Positions 1 to 11,432 of a stretch of 64,000 bases of DNA are shown here, in pieces. Where the stretch lies: positions 11,737,001 to 11,801,000 of the forward strand of contig BSBM01001719.1 of assembly GCA_027924585.1 (NCBI GenBank), read 5' to 3'. Every line of letters starts with the position of its first letter. The stretch's first letter is position 1. A program made the position numbers and the translations under genes. This DNA is from Larix kaempferi. Taxonomy: Eukaryota; Streptophyta; Pinopsida; Pinales; Pinaceae. The notes beneath the pieces were generated by a model that was not told the DNA's origin, did not search any database, and saw only the letters and a program-made list of their open reading frames with translations.

Positions 1-349
1 TAATCTACGAAAAATGATGATTCAAGTGCTTTAGCACGAATGCTAAGTAAGCCTCAAGGCATTCGTAGGACCCCTTCCTCATCTTACAGAAGAACATTAG
101 TTAACACATATAAACTTATATCATTGGATCAGCAACAAAAGAATTGTGAAAAGTACATATGAGTAAGTTTAACATCAAAACATAGATATTAATCATCTTG
201 TCGCAAATATTACACTTTTGACCAACACAGCATTTAGTACAGCAAGACGACAGTCAAGCATTTATTATATTTACGCACAATTAGATTATGCATTAAAAGC
301 TATATCGAAAAATTTTAAATTTTTGTAAATTATGGATGTTACAGAGTCT
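1..349. other. AT-rich left edge, no gene seen
   Basis: No open frame of note. The copia integrase frame of element E decays near 350, and the reverse transcriptase expected next on the minus strand is not recognisable here. E is therefore truncated, rearranged or interrupted again at the window edge. Confidence 0.5.
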
Positions 350-1302
350 CATCCACATCTTCTACGCTGTCACCATGTTCAACAGTGGTTCAACATGTGA
401 CATGATTTTCACATTCTTTTCCACAATTCCATCCCATGCTTCATTTTCCACAAACTGAACATCTTAACTGATAATAACTGTCCTTATGACAGGGTCATAC
501 ACTTGTATGCCTTTGTGTCTTCAAAATACCCACTAAAAATGCATTTTTGTCCTTTATTGTCTAATTTCTTTCTTAGCTCATCTGGAACATGTGCGTATGC
601 TACACAACCAAAAAAATTTAAATGTGAAACACTATGTTTCATACCTGTCCATGCTTCCTGTGGAAATTTGTTCTTCATGCTCTTCATTGGACATCGATTC
701 ATGATGTATATAGCAGTTGCCACTGCTTCAGCCCAGTATTCATTTGACAAATGCATGGCTTCCAACATACTGTGCGCCATCTTCATAATGGTTATGTTTT
801 TCCTATCTGCGATGCCATTCTGCTGCGGTGTATACCACGCTGTGAATTGCTTTTGTATGCCATGATTTTTGCAGAAGTTTAAGAAATCATTTGAGACATA
901 CTCACCACCTCTATCTGTTCTTAATATCTTGATGATGTAATCACTATGCTTCTCCACAAGTGCCTTGAACTGCTGAAAACAACTAAATGCATCAGATTTA
1001 TGTTTTAGAAAATAAAACCATGTTTTTCTTGTGAAATCATCAATAAATTTGAGAAGATAAGTGCATCCTCCCATGGACGGTATTTGCATTGGTCCACAAT
1101 TATCAGAATGCACAATTTCAAGTGGAGTGCGTGCTCTGTATGACTTTTCGACTGGAAAAGTCTCTCTGTGTTGTTTTCCAAAAATACAGCCTTCACAAAT
1201 TCTCTCTGTATTTTCAATCAATGGCAATCCTTTCACCATGTCCTTCGTGTGCAGTAGCTTTAGCCCACCAAAATTCATATGTCCAAATATGAAATTCCAT
1301 AA
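350..1302 (-). pseudogene. Copia integrase fragment (element E)
   Basis: The minus-strand frame starts inside the pre-integrase motif (FGHMNFGGLKLL) and runs through the zinc-binding pair of cysteines (CEGCIFGKQH) into the integrase core. The first two catalytic acidic residues are visible in HSDNCGP and RTDRGGEY. The third, normally Glu in the PQQNGxAERKN motif, reads Asp (GIADRKN), which should impair catalysis. After about 265 residues the frame ends near 484. A one-frame shift then picks up the usual post-core segment (VQFVENEAWDG) down to about 350. The protein would insert retrotransposon cDNA. It is truncated at both ends, by element A on the right and by decay on the left. Confidence 0.9.
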
Positions 1303-1303
1303 C
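1299..1303. repeat. Target site duplication of A, left copy (ATAAC)
   Basis: ATAAC directly precedes the left end of element A and is repeated exactly at 37524-37528 after its right end. A 5-bp duplication is normal for LTR retrotransposon integration. Confidence 0.93.
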
Positions 1304-2041
1304 TATTGCTTGGTTTTTCAACCAAGCATGTGCAAGGATGCACCTATTAACTTGTAATAGCAGTTTCAATATAAAACAAAAACAACTATGAATAAACTAA
1401 TATAATCTGATCTAACATAAGCATGTGCAAATAAATACAAAAGTAGATTTCAAAACATAAGCAATAATATCTAAGACAAAAGCAAGAAATTGAGAAATTT
1501 AGTCTCTTGTATTACCTCAAATGGTGAGGATGGTGAATGCTGAGTAGCTCCAAGGTTGAGAAGCTCCAATGTCCAATGGTATCTTCTTTTCCAATGCTTC
1601 AATGGGGTTCTTCAAACTCGAAATGGGAGGCAATGGCTCTCAAAGGGAATTTGGAAGCATAAGGAAAGGATGCAATGTAGATGAATAATGAGGAGCCCCT
1701 ATCACCTTTGTATAGTTTTTGGGTGATGGGTAATACCATTATGGTTTTAAGGAAACCAATGGTATGGACCAACATGGTTTAGGTCTCTTTTTCTCTCTTT
1801 TTCCTTTTTTGAATATTTTTTATATTTTTATTCCCTTTTAATATATTTTGGGAATTTTGGACCCTTTTTAGGGTTTTTTTGTGTTTTTTGACGAAAAATA
1901 CATATTTTGAGGGGGAAAAGGGGTATTATGGTATTTTTGGTGACCTTTTGAAAGTTTTAAAGGCTCAAATGGTGGAAAAGGTGGACAAATGGGTCATGTG
2001 AATAAGGGAGTGAGCTAGTGAGCACTTTTTGGGTGTTAACA
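1304..2041 (-). repeat. 3' LTR of element A
   Basis: On the plus strand it begins TATTGCTTGG (mutated from TGTTGCTTGG) and ends GTGTTAACA. It pairs with 36798-37523, with roughly 40 differences by eye and a 10-bp indel in a pyrimidine run near 1790. An imperfect palindrome near 1734-1768 (ATACCATT/AATGGTAT arms) lies just upstream, in the sense direction, of a weak TATA-like stretch, as in all LTRs of this family here. Confidence 0.93.
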
Positions 2042-2053
2042 AATTGCCCCCTG
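2042..2053 (-). other. Polypurine tract of element A
   Basis: The minus strand reads CAGGGGGCAATT directly before the LTR start TGTTAAC. It is the expected plus-strand primer for reverse transcription. The same tract precedes the 3' LTRs of B and D. Confidence 0.85.
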
Positions 2054-3339
2054 ATGTGTGAGGACAGGAGCTCATCGTATGGCCGATAGACATAATAGTT
2101 ATTTTGTCTTTTTTCCTGGGGTTTGGAGAAGAGAAGAGACCAATTGGAGACTAGAACACCAGCCCCTTGGAAGCTGCAAAAACTAAAAAAATACATGGCC
2201 TCAAGATGAATGAGGAATAATCTCTGATAATGGACGAGGCGGGCATACCCATGCTCGTGTCAAGACATATACATAACAATTAGGCCCAAGAAGGGGGACC
2301 TGAATAATACATAAAAATATGTTGGTACATCATAATGGTCCAGAGGGGACATAATGTTGGGATGTACTGATGATTATACCATGACTTATCTCAATAAATG
2401 ATACACTGGAAAAGAGCAACAACCATTCTGAAAAAGGTTTCAGAAGGGTTGATGAACTGTTGGAGCTGAAGGTGTCCAACATCTGTAAGGACTCAAAGAA
2501 TATGAGCCAATCTTTGAGAAATTTCTGTAATTGTATACTTGATGGAGTATAAAACTGGGGTACATCTTGAAAACTATCGCTGAGCGCAACCCGAATATCC
2601 ATAGGAATGTGTAACTGGTTGTTTTCTCAAAAAGACTCATAAATGTGGTAGAGTCAGGTGATATCCGGAGTCTTCAGCAAATAACTGAAAGGACCAATAC
2701 ATTGTACGAGTCTCGACAATGCGATCAAGGTGTTGAAGTCGAGCATGTGAGAAACAATCATTTGGAGAGGCATTGAGGACTGCTTTCAAAATGATCCATA
2801 GGCACTCATCACTAATGGTGATGAGTCCAAGGCACAAGAACCTCTTGGTCTATCCTCTAGAATAGATTTGGTTGGCATCGACAGAGGGAGACTAGCAACT
2901 ACCAAGGTGATGATGTTTCCATGATAGGAGTGCGAGGTGTACAACTGAAGTGTGATAGTACTGATGGTAGGACTGACATACTGTGGGGATGGGGGATAAC
3001 TAGGGTCATAGATAGGGTGGACTCAACCTTCCTTTGTTCAGAGCATGATAACATGGTTGACCTGGAAGCATATGAAACTGATGTTTAGGTGTGGGGGTCA
3101 TAGCTTTAAGGGATCAGGGGTATGTATTGTAGACTGAAGTGACTCTAGGGGGATAAGTTGATGGATGCTATGGGGATATTTTCAGGGTGACATACTGCAG
3201 AATACTCTAAACAAAGGCAACCATAATGGGGGAGCTGCCATATGAGTAGACATGATCTGTTGTGGCACCGAAAAGCACCGCTGGGTCCTTCTTCATGGTT
3301 TTAATGAGCTCCAAGAAGGGAAAAAAGTGTGCTCTGAAA
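2054..3339 (-). other. Conserved 3' region of element A
   Basis: This segment is shared with B (32403-33668) and D (56139-57420). It has short open stretches, for example 2637-2837 minus, whose translation matches the other copies. Stops shared between copies argue that much of it is untranslated. No known domain is recognised. Confidence 0.6.
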
Positions 3340-3870
3340 TGGTATTGTCCTATGGATTTATGAAAGCCCGGGACTGTTCATGCTCATGAGTGCTTTCATT
3401 TTTAAGGAGTCTGAAAATGATAAGAAGACTCTGAATTTGTGGAGGAGTACCGTCCTGTGGATTTGTACGAGCCCAAGATAGTAATTTCTCTTGGTTGCTT
3501 TCAATTTTAGAGAGTATGAAAGTGGTAAGTAGACTCCATTGGTGTTTTTTTCGTATGTTAGTCTCCAAGGCCTGAAAAAGCATAAAATGATGCAAATGGA
3601 GAACTCTTCTAGCCAATGTGACTAGAGTATTCATTTTTCGTAATTAGTCTACAAGGTCCGGAAAAGGGGTAAACTTATACTAGGTCGATGCCCTTTCAGA
3701 TACTTTTAGCGAGCATGAAAAGAAGCAAGATTGCTCGATGAAATTTTCATTGTTTTAGGAGTCAGAAAAGAGCTTAACAGAAACTCCCTAAGTGCTTTTT
3801 TGTAAAGGAATTGCTCGGCCCGAAAAAGGGATAAATTTATACCGAACAAAAGTAATGGAGAGGCAAGGAG
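3340..3870 (-). repeat. Series of imperfect hairpins in the 3' region of A
   Basis: Several modules of about 80-100 bp each contain a short inverted repeat, such as GAGTCT...AAGACTC near 3413-3435, and arms of the type CTTTTTCG / CGAAAAAG. Corresponding modules occur in B (31973-32420) and D (57420-57930). Confidence 0.6.
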
Positions 3871-4084
3871 GAAGTGTTCAATCAAAGGGCGAATATGGGA
3901 ACCAAGAATAGTGGTAGGGGGGAACACTTGATGAGGCCTCCTTGTGGGTTTATGAATCATAGCAAAACAACATCATAATTGGGTTATGGATGGAGTGGAT
4001 GGCTCATCTATAAGTTGTGATGCACAAAATTGTAAAACTCGACAGTGGCCGATGTGGCCTGCAAATCGAGGTAACAAGGTGTAG

Positions 4085-4770
4085 GGACACAATGTCAAAA
4101 AGGGTTTCTGGTGACAGCAAGAAATGATCTCAAGCATCATCATGAGCGCGGAAAACTGAATTCGGCAATATAAAGAATTTCAAAAATGGACAACGGCCGA
4201 TGTGGCACACAAACTAAGGTGACGAGGGGCGGTTGAAAAAATGCCCAAAAAATATGATGGTGAGAGCGAGAAATGATCTCAAGCATCATCACAAGTTCGA
4301 AAAACTGAATCCAATGGTATACAAATCATCAATAAACTGACAACAGCCGATGTGGCATGCAATTCTAGGTGGCGAGGTATAGAAGCAATTTTTGTTTATG
4401 GTGTGAGCGAGAAATGATCTCAAGCGTCATCACGAGCACGGAAAAATGAATCCATCGATATAAAGAACGTCAAAAACAGACAAAACGATTGATGTGGCAT
4501 GCAACCTGAGGCGATGAGGGGATTTTTGAAAAAATGCCCAAAAAATTATGAGGGTGAGAGCGAGAAATGATCTCAAGCATCATCACGGGTTCGGAAAACT
4601 GAATCCGATTGTATAAAAATTGCCAATAAATTGACAATGACTGATGTGGCACGCAAATCAAGGTGGAGAGGGGCAACAAAAAATGCCCAAAGTTTTTTAT
4701 GAGAGCGAGAAATGATCTCAAGCATCATCACAGGCGCGGAAATATGAATCCGACGATGCAAATGGTGCAA
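4085..4770 (-). repeat. 148-bp tandem array of element A, about 5 units
   Basis: The phrase AGAAATGATCTCAAGCATC recurs near 4117, 4267, 4410, 4563 and 4708, a spacing close to 148 bp. Each unit also has a GATGTGGCAYGCAA box and a run before ATGCCC. B (4 units) and D (8 units) carry the same array. It is non-coding, between gag remnants and the hairpin series. Confidence 0.88.
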
Positions 4771-5410
4771 AAAATGGAGGTCATAATTAATCCAAAATGG
4801 TCAAAGGAAAAAACTAGGTTAACAAATGGCTACAAATAAAGGTGAGCCCACCAAGCCAAGGATGCAGTGGTGGGGAGAAATGATGACCCATGGGTGAAGA
4901 ATACTAGGTGTATCAAATCAAATCAAATATACAAGTGACATGTGACCTCAAAAAATAGTTGAGATCACGCATGTGAAAAAGTGAGCAGGGTTAATGACCT
5001 GCCCTCATGCTATGTGCATGGGATTTATGATTGTGGATCACATATGTGTTAGTTTGAACAATGGGATCATTGAGATACTGAGATAGGTGTGATGGGGAAG
5101 GTTCAAAATGATTTATCATGCCCCCTATCCCAAGGTCGTGGTAATCTATTATGCCCCGTAAATCAAAGGTGTCAATGCGGTGCAGGTGCTGTCTTAGAGA
5201 GGGATCAACAGGGCATTGACCAACTATTGGTGGGGGGGTATACCATGAGGCTGTGGGTCGTGGTGGCATATTGAAGTGATGATATGATGATGGGGGATTC
5301 CTCTTGTGGGGTGGATGCCCCCAGTATCTCCGACAAGAATTATGATGATGATGAGTAGGAAAGGTTTTGGGCCTGCCCCCATGTTGTGGATATGTGGTTT
5401 CCTCGTCAAT
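4771..5410 (-). other. Tail between array and zinc-knuckle ORF of A
   Basis: This is shared with D (59045-59584). The minus frames continue the polyprotein beyond the point where it diverges from B, giving a His/Pro-rich tail with frameshifts. No domain is recognised, and no B counterpart was found. Confidence 0.5.
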
Positions 5411-6706
5411 TTAAAAGGGTTGAACATGTGTGTCAAAGGGATCAGTGGAAGGGGCCGACTGGATAGAGGGGTCTCTAGTGGAAACCATGTAAATGGTGTT
5501 AATTGCTTCCGAGGAAGAATATTTTGGGGGATATATTTCCTCAATGAGAAGAGGGGATATCTCTAGGTCGGCATTATTCAGTTCGTATAGTGCTTCTCTA
5601 TAATATGGGAGATCAGGGTAGTGATTTGAATAATGGTCGTAGATGCCACATATCGCACAAGGGTGGTTGGTATGCAAATATTTATCATGAGGCTGAGGGG
5701 GCAGCTCGAGTTTGAGAACTGAAATGTTAGTGTCATCATCCAACATTTGCATATGCTCTTGAAGTGCCGGTAATTGTGGACATTGATGGGTAGCATGGCC
5801 TATATCATCGCACAAAGAGCACTTGGGGGGAGCATGGATTGTTGGGGGATTCTTCACCAACTTGGGAGTCGGTGGGGTGGTGCGGGTTGTGGGTCCAGTG
5901 GTGTAGGTTGTGGGTCCAGTGGTGTAGGTTTGTGGGCCTATGCTACCATTGTAGTGGAGTTCAGGGGGAGAATTACTATATGTTGATGCAGTGGCCCTGT
6001 TGGAGGTGGCCGGTTTTGGATATTTGCTACACTAGGGGGTGGACGGTTAGAAGTATTGATGGGTTGCACCGGTTGTAAAATGACATTCGGTGTCAGGGGA
6101 GGGGTTGGGTTAGGTAAGTACCACACAGGTAGTCCTAATGTTAATCCTAGGAGATTAAGTGTAGCCATGACTGGTGTGCTGATGGCCCCTGAAGGGGGAA
6201 ATAAAAATGGGATAGTATGAATTGGTGTGGCTCCTACGTGAGTTGGCACTGAGGGTGGTTGCGGGAGTAAAGGGGGTTGCTGGTTTGGTACCTGTATGTT
6301 CTACGAGAGGGTGCACAAATCAGATATCTCGGTTATCTTCAAAGGGGGTGGGATGGATTGGAATGTGGAATTCATAGGTGATTCCGAGTATAATCTGGGT
6401 CTGACTGTAGAGATGAACGATGTAGGTTCATTCTAAACTGGTTGTTCACTCATAGGGAGAACATTTTTAGGTGCAGCGGGGGCGTATTGGTTTCGACGCG
6501 TTTGGGGATTCATGTCGGTTGGTTAGTGTGTGCAGTGTATGTGGTTTGCTGTTGTGGTGTTGTGGTTCCTTGAGTAAGATCCAACAGACGAGTGTTTGCC
6601 ACTCCTTGTGTGGGAAAAGTATTCTACAACACCATGGGTTGTGGTTGAGGAGGTGGTGCTAGTTGTGCCGTGTGCCCTTGGCATTGGGCGTCATCATTCC
6701 CCAGTT
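5411..6706 (-). pseudogene. Gag-linker and zinc-knuckle ORF of element A
   Basis: The minus-strand frames 5411-5860 and 5938-6249 encode a Pro-rich linker followed by two CCHC-type motifs. The first is intact (CSLCDDIGHATHQC, CX2CX4HX4C). The second (CAICGIYDHYSNHY) has lost its last Cys. Downstream are DLEISPLLIEEIYPPKYSS and INTIYMVST, after which the protein departs from B and has no reverse transcriptase. At about 6470-6500 the linker joins NQY to APKNVLPM, skipping the aspartic protease that B has at this point. The same junction is in D. Zinc knuckles bind the element RNA in the virus-like particle. The frame is broken in several places and is cut by element B at 6711. Confidence 0.82.
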
Positions 6707-6711
6707 GGCGC
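6707..6711. repeat. Target site duplication of B, left copy (GGCGC)
   Basis: GGCGC here faces GGCAC at 34382-34386. The single difference is a G to A change at a CpG. The intact paralogous site lies near 61027 in element D. Confidence 0.88.
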
Positions 6712-7412
6712 TGTTAATACCCAAAAAGTGCTCACTAGCTCATTCCCTTATTCACATGACCCATTTGTCCACTTTTCCACCATTTGAGCCTCTAAATCCA
6801 TCAAAAGGTCACCAAAAAGACCATCATACACCTTTTTTCCCCTCAAAACATATATTTTTCCTCAAAAAGGGTCCAGAATTCCCAACAAATATTAAAAGGA
6901 AATAAAAATATTCAAAATATTCAAAAAAGGAAAAAGAGGGAAAAAGAGACCTAAACCATGTTAGTTAATACCATTGGTTTCTTCAAAACCATAATGGTAT
7001 TCCCCATCACCAAAAACTATAAAAATGTGATAGGGGCTCCTCATTTTCCATCCACATTTCATCCTATCCTTATGCTGCCAAATTCCCATTGAGAGCAATT
7101 GCCTCCCATTTTGAGTTTGAAGACCCCCATTTTAGCATCTTGGAGAAGAGACCGTTGGAGCTTGGAGCACCTCAACCTTGGAGCTGCTCAACACCAAACA
7201 TCCTCACCATTTGAGGTATTATAATACAAAAGTCATTTTTTACTCTTGTTCTTCCATACATCTCTTGTTATTGATGTAGTGCTTGTTTATTTACACATGC
7301 TTATGTTAATGTTAGATTAAATCTATAGTTGTTATTTTGTTTTTATTAAAGACTGCTATTACAAGTTAATAGGTGCATCCTTGCACATGCTTGGTTGAAA
7401 AACCAAGCAACA
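6712..7412 (+). repeat. 5' LTR of element B
   Basis: It begins TGTTAATACCC and ends AAGCAACA, 701 bp, the same length as the 3' LTR at 33681-34381. I counted about 23 substitutions by eye (3.3%). It is followed by the primer binding site, which fixes the orientation. Confidence 0.95.
6968..7025 (+). promoter_or_regulatory. LTR promoter of B: palindrome and TATA box
   Basis: An imperfect palindrome at 6968-7000 (ATACCATTGGTTT against AAACC-AT-AATGGTAT) is followed 17 bp later by TATAAAAA at 7018-7025. Transcription would start near 7050. The palindrome is kept in the LTRs of A, B and D. It may bind a dimeric factor or simply be a hairpin. Confidence 0.65.
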
Positions 7413-7418
7413 GTTTTT

Positions 7419-7436
7419 TGGCGACTCCGCTGGGGA
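7419..7436 (+). other. Primer binding site of element B
   Basis: TGGCGACTCCGCTGGGGA starts 6 bp after the LTR. TGG pairs with the CCA end of a tRNA. From memory, Ogre-type elements use this kind of site (tRNA-Arg); the tRNA identity is not checked here. Confidence 0.85.
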
Positions 7437-7552
7437 TCGAGCTTTAAAATTTTTGTAACTTTTTGCTTTAGATCTTAGTTTTTTACTTATTTTTACCATT
7501 CCAATTAGTAGATCTACCATACTAGACAACATATTCATTGCTGCCCTAGCTA

Positions 7553-8008
7553 TTGGCCCTTTCTGTAGCCTTTAACAGGCCGAAACTTCACTTTTCAGTT
7601 TCATTTTCGGCGACCTTTTTTTCATTTTTCGCATCGCAACTTTTCTCCCAACAGTCGCCCGTCTCATCGCAACCTCGCAGCCTTTTTCTGCGCTACGCAT
7701 CGCGGACACTTTCCGCACTGCACATTACGACTTCATGGTCGTTTTCTGCGCTGCACATCGCGGCTTTGCGGCCTTTCCGCGCTGCACATCGCAACTGCGT
7801 GGCCTTTTCTGCGCTACACATCCCGGCTTCGCGTCCTTTTTCCGCGCTTAACATCGCGGCTTCGCAGCCCAAACCCACGATGCCCATCGCGGCTTTTGCT
7901 CAGAAACCCATGATGCTGTGTTTTTTTCGTTCGACCGATTTTTTAGAATTTTTTTTGCTACATTATTGCCCATTTAGCCTATTTTTCCAGCATTATTTTT
8001 CCCTATAA
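7553..8008 (+). CDS. Leader ORF with 11-residue repeats (ORF1-like)
   Basis: This 151-codon open frame lies between the primer site and gag. Residues 45-110 are built of 31-33-bp repeats at about 7690-7870, translating as variants of FSALHIAASRP. It ends in a hydrophobic, Phe-rich stretch. Ogre elements are known to carry an ORF upstream of gag, so this may be a counterpart. It could equally be an open frame created by the repeats. The C+G-rich repeat block stands out from the AT-rich surroundings. No function can be assigned. Confidence 0.35.
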   Translation: MALSVAFNRPKLHFSVSFSATFFSFFASQLFSQQSPVSSQPRSLFLRYASRTLSALHITTSWSFSALHIAALRPFRAAHRNCVAFSALHIPASRPFSALNIAASQPKPTMPIAAFAQKPMMLCFFRSTDFLEFFLLHYCPFSLFFQHYFSL

Positions 8009-9258
8009 TTATTTCCAGCATTCAGTTTTAATTATTGCAGCAATAGTGAATCATGTTCTATTACATATGCTCTATTAAAATATTTTTCAAAATTTTCATT
8101 AAGTGAAAGAAAGGTTTTTTGCACTCTGTTTAGATCATAGATTTCACTTCAGATTTGCTCAATAGTTTTTCCCAAGCAAACACTTAGAAATCCATTTATT
8201 TCTTACAATTTTTACAATATTTTCTTTCCTTGAAAAAATTATTTCAAAAATTTATAGTTTTTGAAGTATTTTTGTGAAAGCATTTACATTTCAAGAAAAG
8301 CCTTTTATTTTTTACAAATTGGAATCATCTTGTTTTTAATTTGTAATCAATTGCCCAAGCAAGGCAAAATCATTTTCAGTTAAATAATCACACGTGCACC
8401 CAATCTGCCACATTTTTAATTAACTGAGCCTTAAAATCTACCTAAACTCAACCAACACTTTAACCCCACTTGGGGAACACTTAAAGAATCTTATAGCTAG
8501 GTAGGATTGGGGGGATAGGTGTGCCAATAACACCCCTCAATTATTTAAATCTGAGACATAGTGGTTGTCTTTTAGGGTCCCCAAAATCCGTTATTATTTG
8601 TTGCAATGGTTATATACCAATTTATCGAGAAGGCCTCTACGTTAGGAGGGTTGAAGTAGCCAGACTGGTTCAGGAAGCCTGAGTAGAATACCGCAATCCA
8701 TTCAGTAACCGAAGGATACCTTTCAAAGTTCTTGGTGTACACCCGTATGGAAGTACAACAACTATAGAACCAAACTGCAGATTCACCCAACCAAACGTGT
8801 CATGAATGGGGTATCCTAGTTGCCATTTTTTAGGATTGACTACCTGGTATCCCTCCCGGTAGGGGGATATCTAGCCTTTGATTCCACTACCCATTTTTTC
8901 TGACTTGGATTTCATCACCTTGCAGAGGATATCTTTAGTTGATTCATAATACCACTTTTAGTTAGGTGTTTGCATGATCTGCTACCCCCCTTGGTCTAGT
9001 AAGCACAATGTTTTTTTCTAGGAACTGTTTGATTTTTGGTATTCTAACCACTTTTCTTGATTCCTCCACTTATTATAGCACAACTGTTATAATAAGTGCT
9101 TTTGAGGTTGGTTGTTGGCCTGAGAGCCATTATTTTTCACACTCCCCTCCTGCACACATTGTTGCACTAGGGTTTTGATTTTTTATCTCACCACCATCCA
9201 TTGACATTTCTAGACATTTCTCACCATTGAGAACTTAAGACGATCCCACTGTTTTCAG
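8009..9258 (+). other. Long 5' leader of element B
   Basis: It is AT-rich and non-coding. The part around 8400-9010 is also recognisable in D (63230-63990) and in part in A (35451-35700), so it may hold packaging or dimerisation signals. It ends in ACTGTTTTCAG directly before the gag frame, a good 3' splice site. D has a corresponding pyrimidine-rich TTTTTAG at the same point. Confidence 0.55.
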
Positions 9259-11432
9259 GGTGAACCCCCTCAGTTCGGTACACTTGACTCTACATGTCAT
9301 AGACGTAGAGCTTTATCCCTTAACTCCACAAATCATCGGAACAGAACATAGTCATCTGATTCTGACGTGCCTCATTTCACATATGATTCTGAGGCTGAAT
9401 CCGAACACCCTACTGAAACATCACCAACTGACCCCATGGTCGGATCACAATATGACCCCCTTTTCACCAGTGCTATTGGAGCTACATCAGCAAACCCCAC
9501 TACTACTGTGACAACCATAGGATCCATACCCCCCTTAGGCATGCCTAACATATGGGACACACCCCCTCTAGGCATGCCCAACACAGGACCACCACCTATT
9601 TTGGGTATGCCCAATATGGGGGTCAGCCCCCCTCTCATTACCACTACCCAGATCCCAAGGATTACAGGAACTATCCCTAACCCATCTGTAACCCATGTTG
9701 CACTTGGGAGTGCAGGCCCCTCCCACACCACATCAGCTGGAGGAAACATCCCTTTCACACCTAGTATACCCTTAGGGGGAACTGGACCACTCCATAATGA
9801 AACCATTAATAGTTATGCCCCAGTGACCATGCCACACCCATCTGCCATTCTACCATACATGGCTAGTCTAAACCTACCAGACCTAGCAAGGTTAAACAAT
9901 GACCCTATTAGACACAACCCTACGTGGCCATCCATGCCCACAAAGCTTCCCTCAGATATCACAAAATTTGAAGGCAAAGTTGGGGAAGATCCCCAGAACG
10001 ACATCATGTCGTTTCACCTATGGTGTTCCTCTAACTCCATAGTAGATGATTCCATTAGACTGGTACTTTTACAAAGAACCTTCACTGGCTCTGCAACCAA
10101 GTGGTACATTGAGTAGCCACATGGGACACACAACACATTTACGTCCCTCGCCTCAACTTTCCTCCAGTTTTTTCAACTACCTGTACACTATGATGCAGGA
10201 GTAGAAATACTTTTATCTTGTAGACAGAACACGGCTACACACATCACTGATCATATCCATGAGTGGCGTAAGCACCGTAGCCTCTGAAAGATAAAACTTG
10301 ACAACCGAATCTTTTTGGACTGGTTCCTCAAATCACTCCTCCCCCTCATAGCCAAAGACGTAGCTTCCGAATGACCCCAGTTAGAAGAAGAAGCCATCTT
10401 AAAAGCTCAGCAATTCGACCTCATATATGCCCAGTCAGTATATCTATACACTATTTTACCTGATGCCCCTAGCGGCAATCCATCCCGCCATGATGCGCCA
10501 GGGGCATCCCATGTTGCCGACGGTATTATCGGCCAGGTTACGGTGCAAAACAAACCTTTTACAATGATGAGTACAAACAACACCCCATACCTTTCTAGGG
10601 CCTCATCTAATTCTGGAGCTACAACTTCATATGCTCCAGTAACACACACCCACCAAACTCATGGACCCTCGTGTCCACCACAGTGTTATGGGAAAGCACC
10701 ATCATCTTATGTGCCAGCTCCATATTATAACAACCAGGCCCACCAGACTCTGGTCCAGCCGCAAGCCCAAGTGGCTTATTATCCTCAACATGCAGCACCT
10801 CTTGCATCAACACTTCCAGCAGCTCAAGGTTACCCACAACCGCAACAAACGCCAGGGCCACCTCAGAACCCTCCTGTTTACTACCCACCGCAACCTACTC
10901 TAGAGCCTAGACGACCTCAAAACCCACCTACTGCCCAAGGGCATGTTTACGCACAACAAAACCAACCTCCAAACCAGAACAACCAGCGAGGTCAACAAAA
11001 CCACAGAAGAGGACGTAACCGCGGAAAAACCCAGCAACATAACCAAGGTGCACCACAACCTAATCCTCCAAACAACAATAATGTTACTCCCCCCAACCAA
11101 AATCTTGACCGCCCACCAAAATAGGCCAAAAACAATAACTTGAGAACAAACCATCCATGTTCCATATGTGGAGTCTATGACCATTACACACATAATTGCC
11201 CCCATTTAGAATGAGCGCGTCAACTCTGGACCGACGACGCCCAACGGCAAGGACATGCTGCACAGCCAGCACCTCCTCCTCAGCAACAACCCATGATATT
11301 GCAAAATCCCTTAGCGAACCAAGGCATGGTAAACACTCGCCCGAATGATACCCTCAAGGATCCGCTGCACCATAGAAGCAAATTACCTATGCAGCCACCG
11401 ATTACCAGCATGATGAGTCCAACACTCACCAT
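9259..11432 (+). pseudogene. Gag of element B
   Basis: The gag frame opens at 9259 just after a predicted splice acceptor. It starts with an Arg/Ser-rich segment, then three PLGMPN repeats, then the retrotransposon gag core (from LPSDITKFEG through FHLWCSSNSIVDD, SATKWYIE and FLQFFQLPV). A Gln/Pro/Asn-rich tail with an RRGRNRG basic patch follows, then one intact zinc knuckle (CSICGVYDHYTHNC) near 11160-11200. It packages element RNA. Nonsense codons at about 10114, 10288, 10372, 11122 and 11210 interrupt it. Comparison with D shows that several are C to T changes (CAG to TAG, CGA to TGA). Confidence 0.85.

Noticed and set aside
503-1357. Plus-strand ORFs over the integrase of E
   Set aside because: They are antisense shadows of the copia integrase frame.
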